The position numbers and the translations under genes were made by a program. From positions 1 through 34,593 of the forward strand of contig NZ_JAAXCM010000030.1 of NCBI RefSeq assembly GCF_019734885.1: a stretch of 34,593 nt of DNA, given 5' to 3'. How positions within the stretch are numbered: the stretch's first letter is position 1; each line of letters starts with the position of its first letter. The notes beneath the pieces are model-generated. The model saw only the letters and a program-made list of their open reading frames with translations, searched no databases and had not been told where the DNA came from. This document shows positions 23,477 through 30,678 of this stretch, piece after piece. The stretch comes from Pseudocoprococcus catus. GTDB taxonomy: Bacteria; Bacillota; Clostridia; Lachnospirales; Lachnospiraceae.

Positions 23477-23575
23477 AGGGTTTGGGATTATCCCAACAAG
23501 CAAAAATCCCGCCTATCTCGTCAGAGAAAAGCAGGGATTTTACGGAAGTGGGTACACACTTCCTATGCTTGCTAT
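23477..23575 (-). repeat. oriT-like module, copy 2 (inverted, upstream of the Ard fusion)
   Basis: Read on the minus strand it has the same three parts as copy 1. The 35-base block (23575-23541) is identical to 15728-15762. A hairpin follows (AAAATCCC..GGGATTTT, ends 23540-23502). Then comes GCTTGTTGGGA-TAA-TCCCAAACCCT (23501-23477), differing from copy 1 only in the loop. It lies between the topB stop and the Ard fusion start, in opposite orientation to copy 1. It may be a second transfer origin, a binding site of the relaxosome or XRE protein, or a single-strand promoter/initiation structure. Confidence 0.7.
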
Positions 23576-23580
23576 TCAAG

Positions 23581-25662
23581 TTATTTCTTCTTCGTTATCT
23601 CGATACGATAGTTGACATATTTCCCGCCGGTGTCGGCTAAAACTACCGTTCCGTCATAGGTTTTTCCTGTTTTCGGGGAGTAAAGCCCTTTGACATTTGC
23701 CTTGCCGGATTTTAGGAGTGCGGCAGCGATTTTCGGGGTAAAAGAGGTTTTTCGTTCCTCGAAAAAGCGGTCATTCTTCCACATGGCAAAGGTACAATCC
23801 CTGTTTTCGCAGTAGTAATTCTTTCTGCCCTCATAGACGAAAGAACCGCAGCGGGGACAGTTGCCGATTACCGGCTTTTCCTCTTTGAAACGCTCCCTGT
23901 CCCCGTCGGAAAGGAAAGGATAGGCTTTCACAAGCTCCCTTGCCATTTCTTCAATGCCCTGCATAAAGTCCTCCGGGTCAGATTTTCCCTTTGCAATGAG
24001 CGTCAGCGTATTTTCCCATTCTGCGGTCAGCTTCGGGGAAGTCAGACTGTCCGGCAGGACGCACACAAGATTGATACCGTTCTTTGTCGGTACAAGCTGT
24101 TTTCCCCTGCGTTCCACAAAGCCGGATTTCACTAACTTTTCAATGACAGCGGCACGGGTGGCAGGAGTACCTAATCCTTTTCGTTCCGCGTCCTCCGTGG
24201 TGTCCTCACTTCCTGCGTGTTCCATAGCAGAGAGCAGCGACGCTTCCGTGTGGGGCTTTGGGGGCTGTGTGTCATGGGCAGTTACCGTTGCGGGAATATT
24301 GGAAAAGGTCTGCCCCTCGGTAAAGTCCGGCACATTGGGAAAAGTGTCGTCCTCATGGTCGGGTTTTGCTTTCAGCGTCAGACGGTAGCAGCGTTCCAAG
24401 TCTTTCCACCCGGAACAAAGCACCGTCTTTCCCTTTGCCGTAAAGTCATTGTCCGCACATGAAAATACCGCCGTTACCGCTTCATAAATGTGCGGCTCGG
24501 CGGCAGCGAACAACAGACGCACTCCGGCAAGGATAAGGATATTTCGCTCACTTTCGGGAAGTGCGGAAAGTTCTGCCTTTGCAAGCTCCTGTGTCGGGAT
24601 AATGGCGTGGTGATCTGATACCTTTTTGCTGTCAAGGGTGCGGGACACGTCCGGGGAAAAGGTCACGTCCTGCATAAAGGGCAGCTTCTTACAAAGCAGC
24701 TCGCTGATCTGCGCAGCGGTGCCGCCCATGTCGTCGGTCAGATAGCTGCTGTCCGTTCTCGGATAGGTCAAAAGACGCTTTTCATAAAGGCTCTGTGCAA
24801 GGTCAAGGGTCTGTTTTGCCGTGTAACCGAAAATGCGGTTGGCTTCCCGCTGTAAGCCCGTAAGGTCAAAGAGCTTCGGCGGCGATACCGTCTTTTTCTC
24901 ACGGGTCACGGATTTGCAGATTACCGGTCCCGTATTACAGGCAGCTTTCAGATTTTCCGCTGCGGCATGGTCAGAAAATTTTTCACTTACCGCTTCCGTG
25001 CCGGGAAGTGCAAGGCGTACATGGTAGTATTTTTCTTTCTTGAATGTGGTGATTGCCGCGTCCCGGTCGGTCAGCATTTTAAGGGTCGGGGTCTGTACAC
25101 GTCCCACATTCAAGGTCTTGTGATACAGACAGGAAAACAGGCGGGTCGCATTGATACCGATGATCCAGTCGGCTTTTGCCCTGCATAGTGCGGACGCATA
25201 AAGCGGGTCATAGTCCCGTCCGTCTTTGAGATTATCAAAGCCGCTTCGGATTGCGTTATCCTCCATTGAGGAAATCCAAAGGCGGCGCATGGGTTTGTTG
25301 CACCCGGCAACTTCATAGACAAAACGGAAAATGAGTTCTCCCTCGCGTCCTGCGTCGCAGGCGTTGATAACCTCCGTCACGTCAGCACGGTGCATAAGCT
25401 CCTTTAGGATTTTGAATTGCTTTCCCTTATCGGCTGCAACGGTGTACTGCCATTCATGGGGCAGGATGGGCAGGCTGTCATAGTTCCATTTCTGATACTG
25501 TTCCCCATAGGCGGCAGCTTCGGAAAGCTGCACCAAATGTCCGACGCACCATGAAATAAGATACTTGTCGCCCTCCATATATCCGTCTTTTTTCTCTTTT
25601 ACGCCAAGCGCGGCGGCGATACTCTGCGCCACACTCGGCTTTTCTGCAATGACTAACTGCAT
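23581..25662 (-). CDS. topB: DNA topoisomerase III (type IA)
   Basis: A 693-residue type IA enzyme that passes single strands through a transient break. TOPRIM motifs are MQLVIAEKPSVAQSIAAALG (Glu7) and INACDAGREGELIFRFVY; the catalytic Tyr is in RLLTYPRTDSSYL (about 300). The core continues through GLGTPATRAAVIEKLV. A C-terminal zinc ribbon (CPRCGSFVYEGRKNYYCENR) and a small basic domain follow. Conjugative elements of this class nearly always carry such a topoisomerase, probably to resolve DNA during processing or replication of the transferred strand. The start has AGGAGGAAT upstream. It is in the leftward operon, 15 bases after the preceding small gene. No lesion. Confidence 0.95.
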   Translation of the reverse strand: MQLVIAEKPSVAQSIAAALGVKEKKDGYMEGDKYLISWCVGHLVQLSEAAAYGEQYQKWNYDSLPILPHEWQYTVAADKGKQFKILKELMHRADVTEVINACDAGREGELIFRFVYEVAGCNKPMRRLWISSMEDNAIRSGFDNLKDGRDYDPLYASALCRAKADWIIGINATRLFSCLYHKTLNVGRVQTPTLKMLTDRDAAITTFKKEKYYHVRLALPGTEAVSEKFSDHAAAENLKAACNTGPVICKSVTREKKTVSPPKLFDLTGLQREANRIFGYTAKQTLDLAQSLYEKRLLTYPRTDSSYLTDDMGGTAAQISELLCKKLPFMQDVTFSPDVSRTLDSKKVSDHHAIIPTQELAKAELSALPESERNILILAGVRLLFAAAEPHIYEAVTAVFSCADNDFTAKGKTVLCSGWKDLERCYRLTLKAKPDHEDDTFPNVPDFTEGQTFSNIPATVTAHDTQPPKPHTEASLLSAMEHAGSEDTTEDAERKGLGTPATRAAVIEKLVKSGFVERRGKQLVPTKNGINLVCVLPDSLTSPKLTAEWENTLTLIAKGKSDPEDFMQGIEEMARELVKAYPFLSDGDRERFKEEKPVIGNCPRCGSFVYEGRKNYYCENRDCTFAMWKNDRFFEERKTSFTPKIAAALLKSGKANVKGLYSPKTGKTYDGTVVLADTGGKYVNYRIEITKKK

Positions 25663-25677
25663 GATACATTCCTCCTT

Positions 25678-25866
25678 TCAGCGTTCCGGCTCGGTGTTCT
25701 TTTTCTCCTGTACCCGTTTCAGACAGTAGCCCACACAAGGGGACTGCCCATTGTACGGACAGGAAACGCAAGCCGGGTATTTTGGAACAGGCGGCGCATT
25801 GTCGCGCCGCCTGGTGGGTCTTTGTGTCATCATCTTTTCAAAAGGACTGTCGGTAAACCATGTCAT
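25678..25866 (-). CDS. small cysteine-containing protein (62 aa), unknown
   Basis: The product starts MTWFTDSPFEKMMTQRPTRR and has CVSCPYNGQSPCVGYCLKRV, four Cys spaced as CxxC-x6-CxxxC that could bind zinc or an iron-sulfur cluster. Its ATG overlaps the DUF4366 stop (ATGA), and it ends 15 bases before topB, so it is read with the operon. No named family recognised; small Cys proteins at this position are common in Tn1549-like elements. Confidence 0.7.
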   Translation of the reverse strand: MTWFTDSPFEKMMTQRPTRRRDNAPPVPKYPACVSCPYNGQSPCVGYCLKRVQEKKNTEPER

Positions 25867-26567
25867 GCTTCCTCGTCCTCCGTTTCTTCGCCGCCCGTGT
25901 CGTCGGCTTCCGGCTCGTACTCGTCGTATTCGTCAAAATCAAAATCGTCAAGGTCGGTGCTGCCTTTCACGTCCTGTTTCGGCTTGAAAATCTTAAAGTA
26001 GTAGAGTGCGCCGCCACCGCCAAGAAGTGCCACGATAAGGAACACAATCAAGCCGCCCATACCGTTATCTTCTTCCTGCGGCTCGTCGGGCTGCTCCGGC
26101 TCGGTTGCTGCTGTCACACCCGTACACGCCGCCATATTGACAGAGCATACCGGGCAGGCGGTGTTGATTGCCCCGGTCACGCATTTGTCGGTACAGGTGC
26201 AGACTGCGGGGGTAGTGGTTTCTTCCTCCCCGATAATCGCCATCAGGTCGGCTTCGTCCACTTGATTAAGGAAATGGACGGTGTTTTCGCCCTCGGCGGC
26301 ATTGTCAATGATGATGTAAAAATAGTTGCCGCCTTTGCTCTGCACCACGATAAATTGCTTATCCTCGGACGCTTCGCCGGAAATGTCGTCCACAAGGCTC
26401 ATATTGCCCTCCGGGGTAAGGGGCTGTGGCTCGGTTTCCGTGATAACGCCGCTGTCGTCGGTGGGAATGTCATTTCCCTGTGCGTAGGCGGTCATGGAAA
26501 AGCCGCCCATGCAGACAAGGGCGGCAAAGAGTACAAGAAAGCTGCGGAACAGTCGTTTATTCTTCAT
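25863..26567 (-). CDS. DUF4366 membrane-anchored surface protein
   Basis: A 234-residue exported protein. It has an N-terminal signal peptide (basic MKNKRLFRSF, hydrophobic LVLFAALVCMGGFS, cleavage after TAYA). The extracellular part contains NYFYIIIDNAAEGENTVHFL and a Cys-rich stretch CTCTDKCVTGAINTACPVCS. A C-terminal membrane helix (GLIVFLIVALLGGGGALYYF) leads to an acidic cytoplasmic tail rich in Asp and Glu. Family members occur in conjugation operons of Clostridia beside DUF4315 and are thought to belong to the cell-surface part of the apparatus; no biochemical role is known to me. It overlaps the DUF4315 stop by 11 bases. Confidence 0.85.
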   Translation of the reverse strand: MKNKRLFRSFLVLFAALVCMGGFSMTAYAQGNDIPTDDSGVITETEPQPLTPEGNMSLVDDISGEASEDKQFIVVQSKGGNYFYIIIDNAAEGENTVHFLNQVDEADLMAIIGEEETTTPAVCTCTDKCVTGAINTACPVCSVNMAACTGVTAATEPEQPDEPQEEDNGMGGLIVFLIVALLGGGGALYYFKIFKPKQDVKGSTDLDDFDFDEYDEYEPEADDTGGEETEDEEA

Positions 26568-26814
26568 GGGCGTTGTCCTCCTGCTCGTAAGTTTCAGCGG
26601 GTACAGCGTTCATGCCGGGAATACCGCCGCCGGAAAGCATAGCGGTCAGCTCCGCAGGGGTCAGACGCATCGCACGCACAAGCTGTACGATCTGCAGGTT
26701 TTCAAGCTCGGTTTTCTGTGCAAGCAGGTCTTTCAAACGGTTCTGCTGCTCGGTAATGCGTTCGCGGGTCTTTTCGATCTCCGCATTGATACGGTCAAGT
26801 TTGTTGTTTGCCAT
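26557..26814 (-). CDS. DUF4315 coiled-coil protein
   Basis: An 85-residue protein whose first 45 residues are a coiled coil (LDRINAEIEKTRERITEQQN, RLKDLLAQKTELENLQIVQL). The rest is a Gly/Pro-rich and acidic tail with LTPAELTAMLSGGGIPG. It matches DUF4315, always paired with DUF4366 in these operons. The start is preceded by AAAGGAGAAC. A structural or adaptor role is likely from its shape only. Confidence 0.85.
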   Translation of the reverse strand: MANNKLDRINAEIEKTRERITEQQNRLKDLLAQKTELENLQIVQLVRAMRLTPAELTAMLSGGGIPGMNAVPAETYEQEDNAHEE

Positions 26815-26841
26815 AAGTTCAGTTCTCCTTTCAAAATTCGG

Positions 26842-28947
26842 TTAATTCCAGTTCATCAGCCCGTACCCTTTGATACAGGCATAGTCTAAGGGGTAGCTTT
26901 TGATTTTACAGGCATTGCCGGAATTGCCCTCCACGGTATAGACACGGCTTCCGTCCGTGCCTATTACAATTCCTACATGGTCTGCGCTTCCGTCTAAATC
27001 CCAATCGAAAAAGATAGCGTCACCGGGGGCGATATTCTCATAGCCCCGTGCGCCCCATTGTCCATGAGAGGTAAACCACGGTACGCCCTGCGACTGGCAG
27101 GCGGCAAAGCGCGGCTCGGATAACCCCGCCTGTCCGTAACACCAAGAAACAAAGCAGGCGCACCATGCCACACGGCTGTCAAAGCCGTACCAGCTCCAAT
27201 AAGGTGCACCGCCCACATTTCCCACCTGTGCCTTTGCAAGCTCTACAAGCTGCGGATTGCCGGGACGTGTGCCGTTTACAAACTGTACGCCGCTTAAATC
27301 CTCCGACGCGGACGTATCAGCAGAACCGCCGCCGAAAAGCAGGGGCTTATTGCCGCTTGTTTCCAAGTACACCCGGAACATGGCAAGCTGTTCTTCGTTT
27401 AATACTTCCGGAGCAATGGTGGCTATATCACGGTTGGTTAAGGTCACGTTGAGAATGTAATACTCATACGGCACTTCCACGGTGTAGGTGTCCTTATGGG
27501 TATTTCCGTCCTCGTCCGTCCAAGTGTCGGTACGGGTTTCGGTGCGGTAGCGTATCTCCACTTCCTCGGTCACGGTCAGTTTGTATTGCAGATTGAAAAT
27601 GCGGTCTAATTCTGCCTGTGCGCTCTGCGGGGTGTAGCTCTGTAAAAGTGCGGTCAGATAGGACGCTAAAGCGTGGGGGTTATGCCCGATATTATCAAGG
27701 TCATAGCGGTATTCGTCATAGCCCGGATAATCACGCTCGATATTGTCAATCCGCTGTTGCAGTTCCGTTTCCATAGCCGCATAGTTGTTTTCGACTGCCA
27801 CAAGGTCGCTGTCCTCGGACGTGTAGGAAGTTCCGATCACGCCGTTTAACAGCCCGGAAAACATAGCACCGCATGAGGAAAGCCCCGCCGATACCATGAT
27901 GAAAAGAAGCAGCGCGGCAATGATGAGCAAGATACCTTTCCAATGCCTTGCCGCAAATTCAGCGGTCTTTTGGGTGGTTTCCGCGGCTTTCTTTGCTGCC
28001 TTGCGGGTGTTCTCTGCGGCGGTCTTGATACTGCCTGTCCGTGCCGCCTTTGCATACTGCTTTTTGATCTGCTGTTTCTGCCAGTAGCGGGAAAGCGGAT
28101 TAGACGCGGCAATCTGCGGGTTATCATGCAGGAGTTTTTGATACTGAAATTCCACATTTGCCCGTGCTGCCGCTTTTTCAGCCTTTGCCGCCGCCCGGTA
28201 GGGTTTCAGCTTGTGGCGGTGGTAGCCCTCCCGGATTTTCCTTGCCCCGTACCTTGCGCCGCCCTCGGTCAATTCCTCGGTCTTGTGTGCGCCCTCCACG
28301 CCGGAGTTGTCTTTTTCCACTTCATGTATCTTGTTGTGGACGAATACACCCGCTTCCTGCACCGGACGGGACAGCGGATTTTTTCGGTGCTTCAAGTCCG
28401 GCATGGGCTTTTCCCGTTCTTCAAAGTGCAATCGGGTCTTGCCTTTTCCTGTGGCTTCGTCAAAGGTGCGGCTTCGCACAAGCACTTTTTCCTTTGGGAC
28501 TGCCGCCCTTGCCGCGTCCAAACGGTCAGCGGCTTTGTCGGAGTTCTTGATATACTTTTCAAGCTCCGGGGTGGAAAGTTCCTCGTCGGTAAATTGCAAT
28601 CTTGAAGATCTGCCGCTTGTGGTGGCTTCCTCCTGTGCTTTGCGTACTGCCTTTTTGGACGCTTGCCGGGTCTGTGCTGCGCCGATATGCTCCATGACAC
28701 GCTCTGCCGTTACGGTATCATGCTTTGGGGCGATACCCGGTGTTGGGGGAAGTGGTGCGGTTTCCGACGTTTGGTTATGAAGCTGCTGCGCCATATCCTG
28801 CGGCTGTTCCGGCTGCTTTGTGTAGTCCGTTTCCTGTTCCCGGCGGCTGATACGCTCGGCGGTTTCTTTGGTTTCGTTTACCTCGATAAGCCCGTCACGG
28901 CTCATTTTCTGTGTTACCTTGTCACGGGGCTTCAAGGGGTCTTTCAT
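26842..28947 (-). CDS. CHAP-domain cell-wall hydrolase of the conjugation apparatus (CD1108-like)
   Basis: A 701-residue membrane protein. The first about 330 residues are a charged cytoplasmic region with KAAEKAAARANVEFQYQKLL and Ala/Lys-rich repeats. One membrane helix follows (GILLIIAALLLFIMVSAGL, about 335-355), then an extracellular linker and a C-terminal CHAP amidase/endopeptidase (about 560-701). The nucleophile is in RVAWCACFVSWCYGQ, and the His in GSADHVGIVIGTDG. It corresponds to the VirB1-like enzyme that opens peptidoglycan for the mating channel. Most homologues also have a lysozyme-like domain; I see only CHAP. The start has GGAGG 9 bases upstream, inside the end of the upstream gene (26-base overlap). 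Confidence 0.88.
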   Translation of the reverse strand: MKDPLKPRDKVTQKMSRDGLIEVNETKETAERISRREQETDYTKQPEQPQDMAQQLHNQTSETAPLPPTPGIAPKHDTVTAERVMEHIGAAQTRQASKKAVRKAQEEATTSGRSSRLQFTDEELSTPELEKYIKNSDKAADRLDAARAAVPKEKVLVRSRTFDEATGKGKTRLHFEEREKPMPDLKHRKNPLSRPVQEAGVFVHNKIHEVEKDNSGVEGAHKTEELTEGGARYGARKIREGYHRHKLKPYRAAAKAEKAAARANVEFQYQKLLHDNPQIAASNPLSRYWQKQQIKKQYAKAARTGSIKTAAENTRKAAKKAAETTQKTAEFAARHWKGILLIIAALLLFIMVSAGLSSCGAMFSGLLNGVIGTSYTSEDSDLVAVENNYAAMETELQQRIDNIERDYPGYDEYRYDLDNIGHNPHALASYLTALLQSYTPQSAQAELDRIFNLQYKLTVTEEVEIRYRTETRTDTWTDEDGNTHKDTYTVEVPYEYYILNVTLTNRDIATIAPEVLNEEQLAMFRVYLETSGNKPLLFGGGSADTSASEDLSGVQFVNGTRPGNPQLVELAKAQVGNVGGAPYWSWYGFDSRVAWCACFVSWCYGQAGLSEPRFAACQSQGVPWFTSHGQWGARGYENIAPGDAIFFDWDLDGSADHVGIVIGTDGSRVYTVEGNSGNACKIKSYPLDYACIKGYGLMNWN

Positions 28948-29746
28948 GGTCTGTCACCTCCAATCGGTCAAATTTCTGCGGGTTATAACGGCACACGTCC
29001 CGGTCAAACCGGGGCGGTGCTATGGTCTGATACTGCCTGTCCCCGGTGCGCACACGGAAAAATAAATCCCGGTCTTTGGGGTAGGAAAGGCTCTGATACT
29101 GCGAGTACTGTCGCAAGATGTTTTCTGCCTTTTTGTTCAGCGGATAAATATAGCGGAACATTCGCCCGTCGATTTTCTCAATGCCTTTCATGGTGCAAAA
29201 GTTATGTGTCAGCCAATGCCGCGCTTTCTTTCCGTCAAGCTCTGCATTTTCTTTTAAGAGAAGTCCTGCGCTGCGGGGGTGTATCTTTTCCCCGGTTTCC
29301 GCGTCCCGGTACACGCTCGTTAGAAAATGCCCCATGTAGCGGAAATTTGCGGCTTGATACACATAGCCGCATTTTCCCATGATACCGTCCGCAAGGGTGT
29401 AAAGGAAAAGGCAGTCCGTTTCCTGCCGCACCCACTTAATGAGTGCAGACAGGGCAAGACTGCCAAAATGCCCGTTGCCGTTCTCGGACGGGAGAAAGCA
29501 CATTTTTCCGATTTCCAAGTAATCCTTTGTCTGTAAGGCATGGTCGGGAAAAAGTTTTCGTATGGTCTGTAACGGCTGCGTTCCCCACCCAAGCGTTACC
29601 ACGCCGCAAAGTGTTTTGTCCCGGTAAAGTCCCAAATAGTATTTATTCAGCTGGGGCAGCACCTTTGAATAGTGGTATGCCCGGATAAAGGACGTTGCCG
29701 CTTCCGGGGAAAGCTCTCGGACAAAGAGAGATTGTCTTGTTTCGAT
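28922..29746 (-). CDS. Mom-like GNAT-fold protein, probable non-ATG start
   Basis: The recognised part begins YHYSKVLPQLNKYYLGLYRD and continues with LCGVVTLGWGTQPLQTIRKL, YLEIGKMCFLPSENGNGHFG and LYTLADGIMGKCGYVYQAAN. This resembles GNAT-like proteins annotated as Mom-family adenine modification enzymes; phage Mu Mom adds a carbamoylmethyl-type group to adenine and blocks restriction. The conserved coding extends upstream of the first GTG (29662) by 28 codons to an ATC at 29746, placed 10 bases after GGAGG, where an ATG would be expected. So the start is ATC, GTG 29662 is used, or the gene is damaged. It lies next to a DNA methyltransferase gene. The Mom assignment is tentative. Confidence 0.6.
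   Translation of the reverse strand: METRQSLFVRELSPEAATSFIRAYHYSKVLPQLNKYYLGLYRDKTLCGVVTLGWGTQPLQTIRKLFPDHALQTKDYLEIGKMCFLPSENGNGHFGSLALSALIKWVRQETDCLFLYTLADGIMGKCGYVYQAANFRYMGHFLTSVYRDAETGEKIHPRSAGLLLKENAELDGKKARHWLTHNFCTMKGIEKIDGRMFRYIYPLNKKAENILRQYSQYQSLSYPKDRDLFFRVRTGDRQYQTIAPPRFDRDVCRYNPQKFDRLEVTDHERPLEAP
28954..28972 (-). repeat. 19-base repeat with ribosome site, copy 1
   Basis: TCACCTCCAATCGGTCAAA here is repeated exactly at 29754-29772. On the minus strand it reads TTTGACCGATTGGAGGTGA and supplies the ribosome site of the CHAP gene while encoding FDRLEV near the end of the Mom-like gene. Copy 2 supplies the ribosome site of the Mom-like gene. Confidence 0.7.
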
Positions 29747-29753
29747 TGTTTCC

Positions 29754-29772
29754 TCACCTCCAATCGGTCAAA
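29754..29772 (-). repeat. 19-base repeat with ribosome site, copy 2
   Basis: Exact copy of 28954-28972, placed in the 35-base gap between the methyltransferase stop and the Mom-like start. Because copy 1 is coding and copy 2 is not, copy 2 looks like the footprint of a duplication or gene insertion at this point of the operon. Confidence 0.65.
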
Positions 29773-29781
29773 ATTCTTCGG

Positions 29782-30678
29782 TCAGAACACGCACCAGTCT
29801 TTACAGTTTCCAAGCTCTATGTCTGCAATGAAACGCAAGATAGGATAAACCTGTGGGGGAACAACGGCATTCCCCAATGTTTTCAGCCGCTTTATACGGT
29901 CTTTCTTGTCCTCTGCCAAGCGGGGAATGTCAAGCGGTTCTATTGTCCACAGGTAACGTCCGTCCATTTCGGCGGGAACCCCATGAGCCATTCCACCCAT
30001 TCGGGATTGAACCGCAAGTTTTCCTCCGCGTTCGGGGATAGGTGGTAGACTGTTTCCGAAAGGGACGCCGCCCAGTAATTCCCATTGTTGTTCATTCTGC
30101 GGAACGCTCCGTTTGGAGAGATCGTCACCCTTGATACACGGGGTTTTGTCCCGGTGTCGGAAGCAAGGGGTGTGGGAAACATCAGCCCCGACGATAAAAG
30201 TTCGTTTGCGCTCATGCCATGCACCGACGGCACAAGCAGGAAGCACGAATGTCCAAACTGCATATCCCGCACTTTCCAAGTCAAAGAGCGTCTTGTGCAG
30301 TCCCATGTTGACGAAGTTAGCAACATTTTCGCCAAGCACCCAACGGGGGCGCAGTTCTTTAATGACGCGGCACATCTCCGGCCAGAGGTAACGGGTGTCC
30401 TCAAATCCCCGTCGCGGTCCGACAGAGGAAAAGGGCTGGCATGGGAAGCCGCCGGATAAGAGTGTGATTTCTTTTTGTCCTGTCTTTTCAATAAAAGCCT
30501 CCTTTGTTACGGTCGTTATGTCCCGGAAGCGCGGCACAAGCGGCCAGTGCTTTTCAAGGACAGCGGTTGGATAGTCCGCCCATTCGCACTGGCATACGGT
30601 GGTAAACCCTGCGGCTTCTGCCGCAAGGTCAATGCCGCCGATACCCGTAAACAGACTGAAATGCGTTAAGGGTTTCAT
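29782..30678 (-). CDS. C5-cytosine DNA methyltransferase
   Basis: A 298-residue enzyme that methylates cytosine from S-adenosylmethionine. Motifs in order: I FSLFTGIGGIDLAAEAAGF (about 8), IV LLSGGFPCQPFSSVGPRRG with the catalytic Cys (about 80), VI VLGENVANFV, VIII HERKRTFIVG, X TLGNAVVPPQVYPI. All are intact. The variable region that reads the target is short, so specificity cannot be told. No restriction enzyme gene is near, so it is an orphan methylase, probably protecting the ICE from host restriction. Its ATG overlaps the VirB4 stop (ATGA). Methyltransferases are usual at this point of Tn1549-like operons. Confidence 0.93.
   Translation of the reverse strand: MKPLTHFSLFTGIGGIDLAAEAAGFTTVCQCEWADYPTAVLEKHWPLVPRFRDITTVTKEAFIEKTGQKEITLLSGGFPCQPFSSVGPRRGFEDTRYLWPEMCRVIKELRPRWVLGENVANFVNMGLHKTLFDLESAGYAVWTFVLPACAVGAWHERKRTFIVGADVSHTPCFRHRDKTPCIKGDDLSKRSVPQNEQQWELLGGVPFGNSLPPIPERGGKLAVQSRMGGMAHGVPAEMDGRYLWTIEPLDIPRLAEDKKDRIKRLKTLGNAVVPPQVYPILRFIADIELGNCKDWCVF

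Noticed and set aside
23445-23579. N-terminal extension of the Ard fusion frame
   Set aside because: It translates the inverted oriT-like repeat and starts directly at the topB stop without a ribosome site; ATG 23444 has AAAGGAGGTT.
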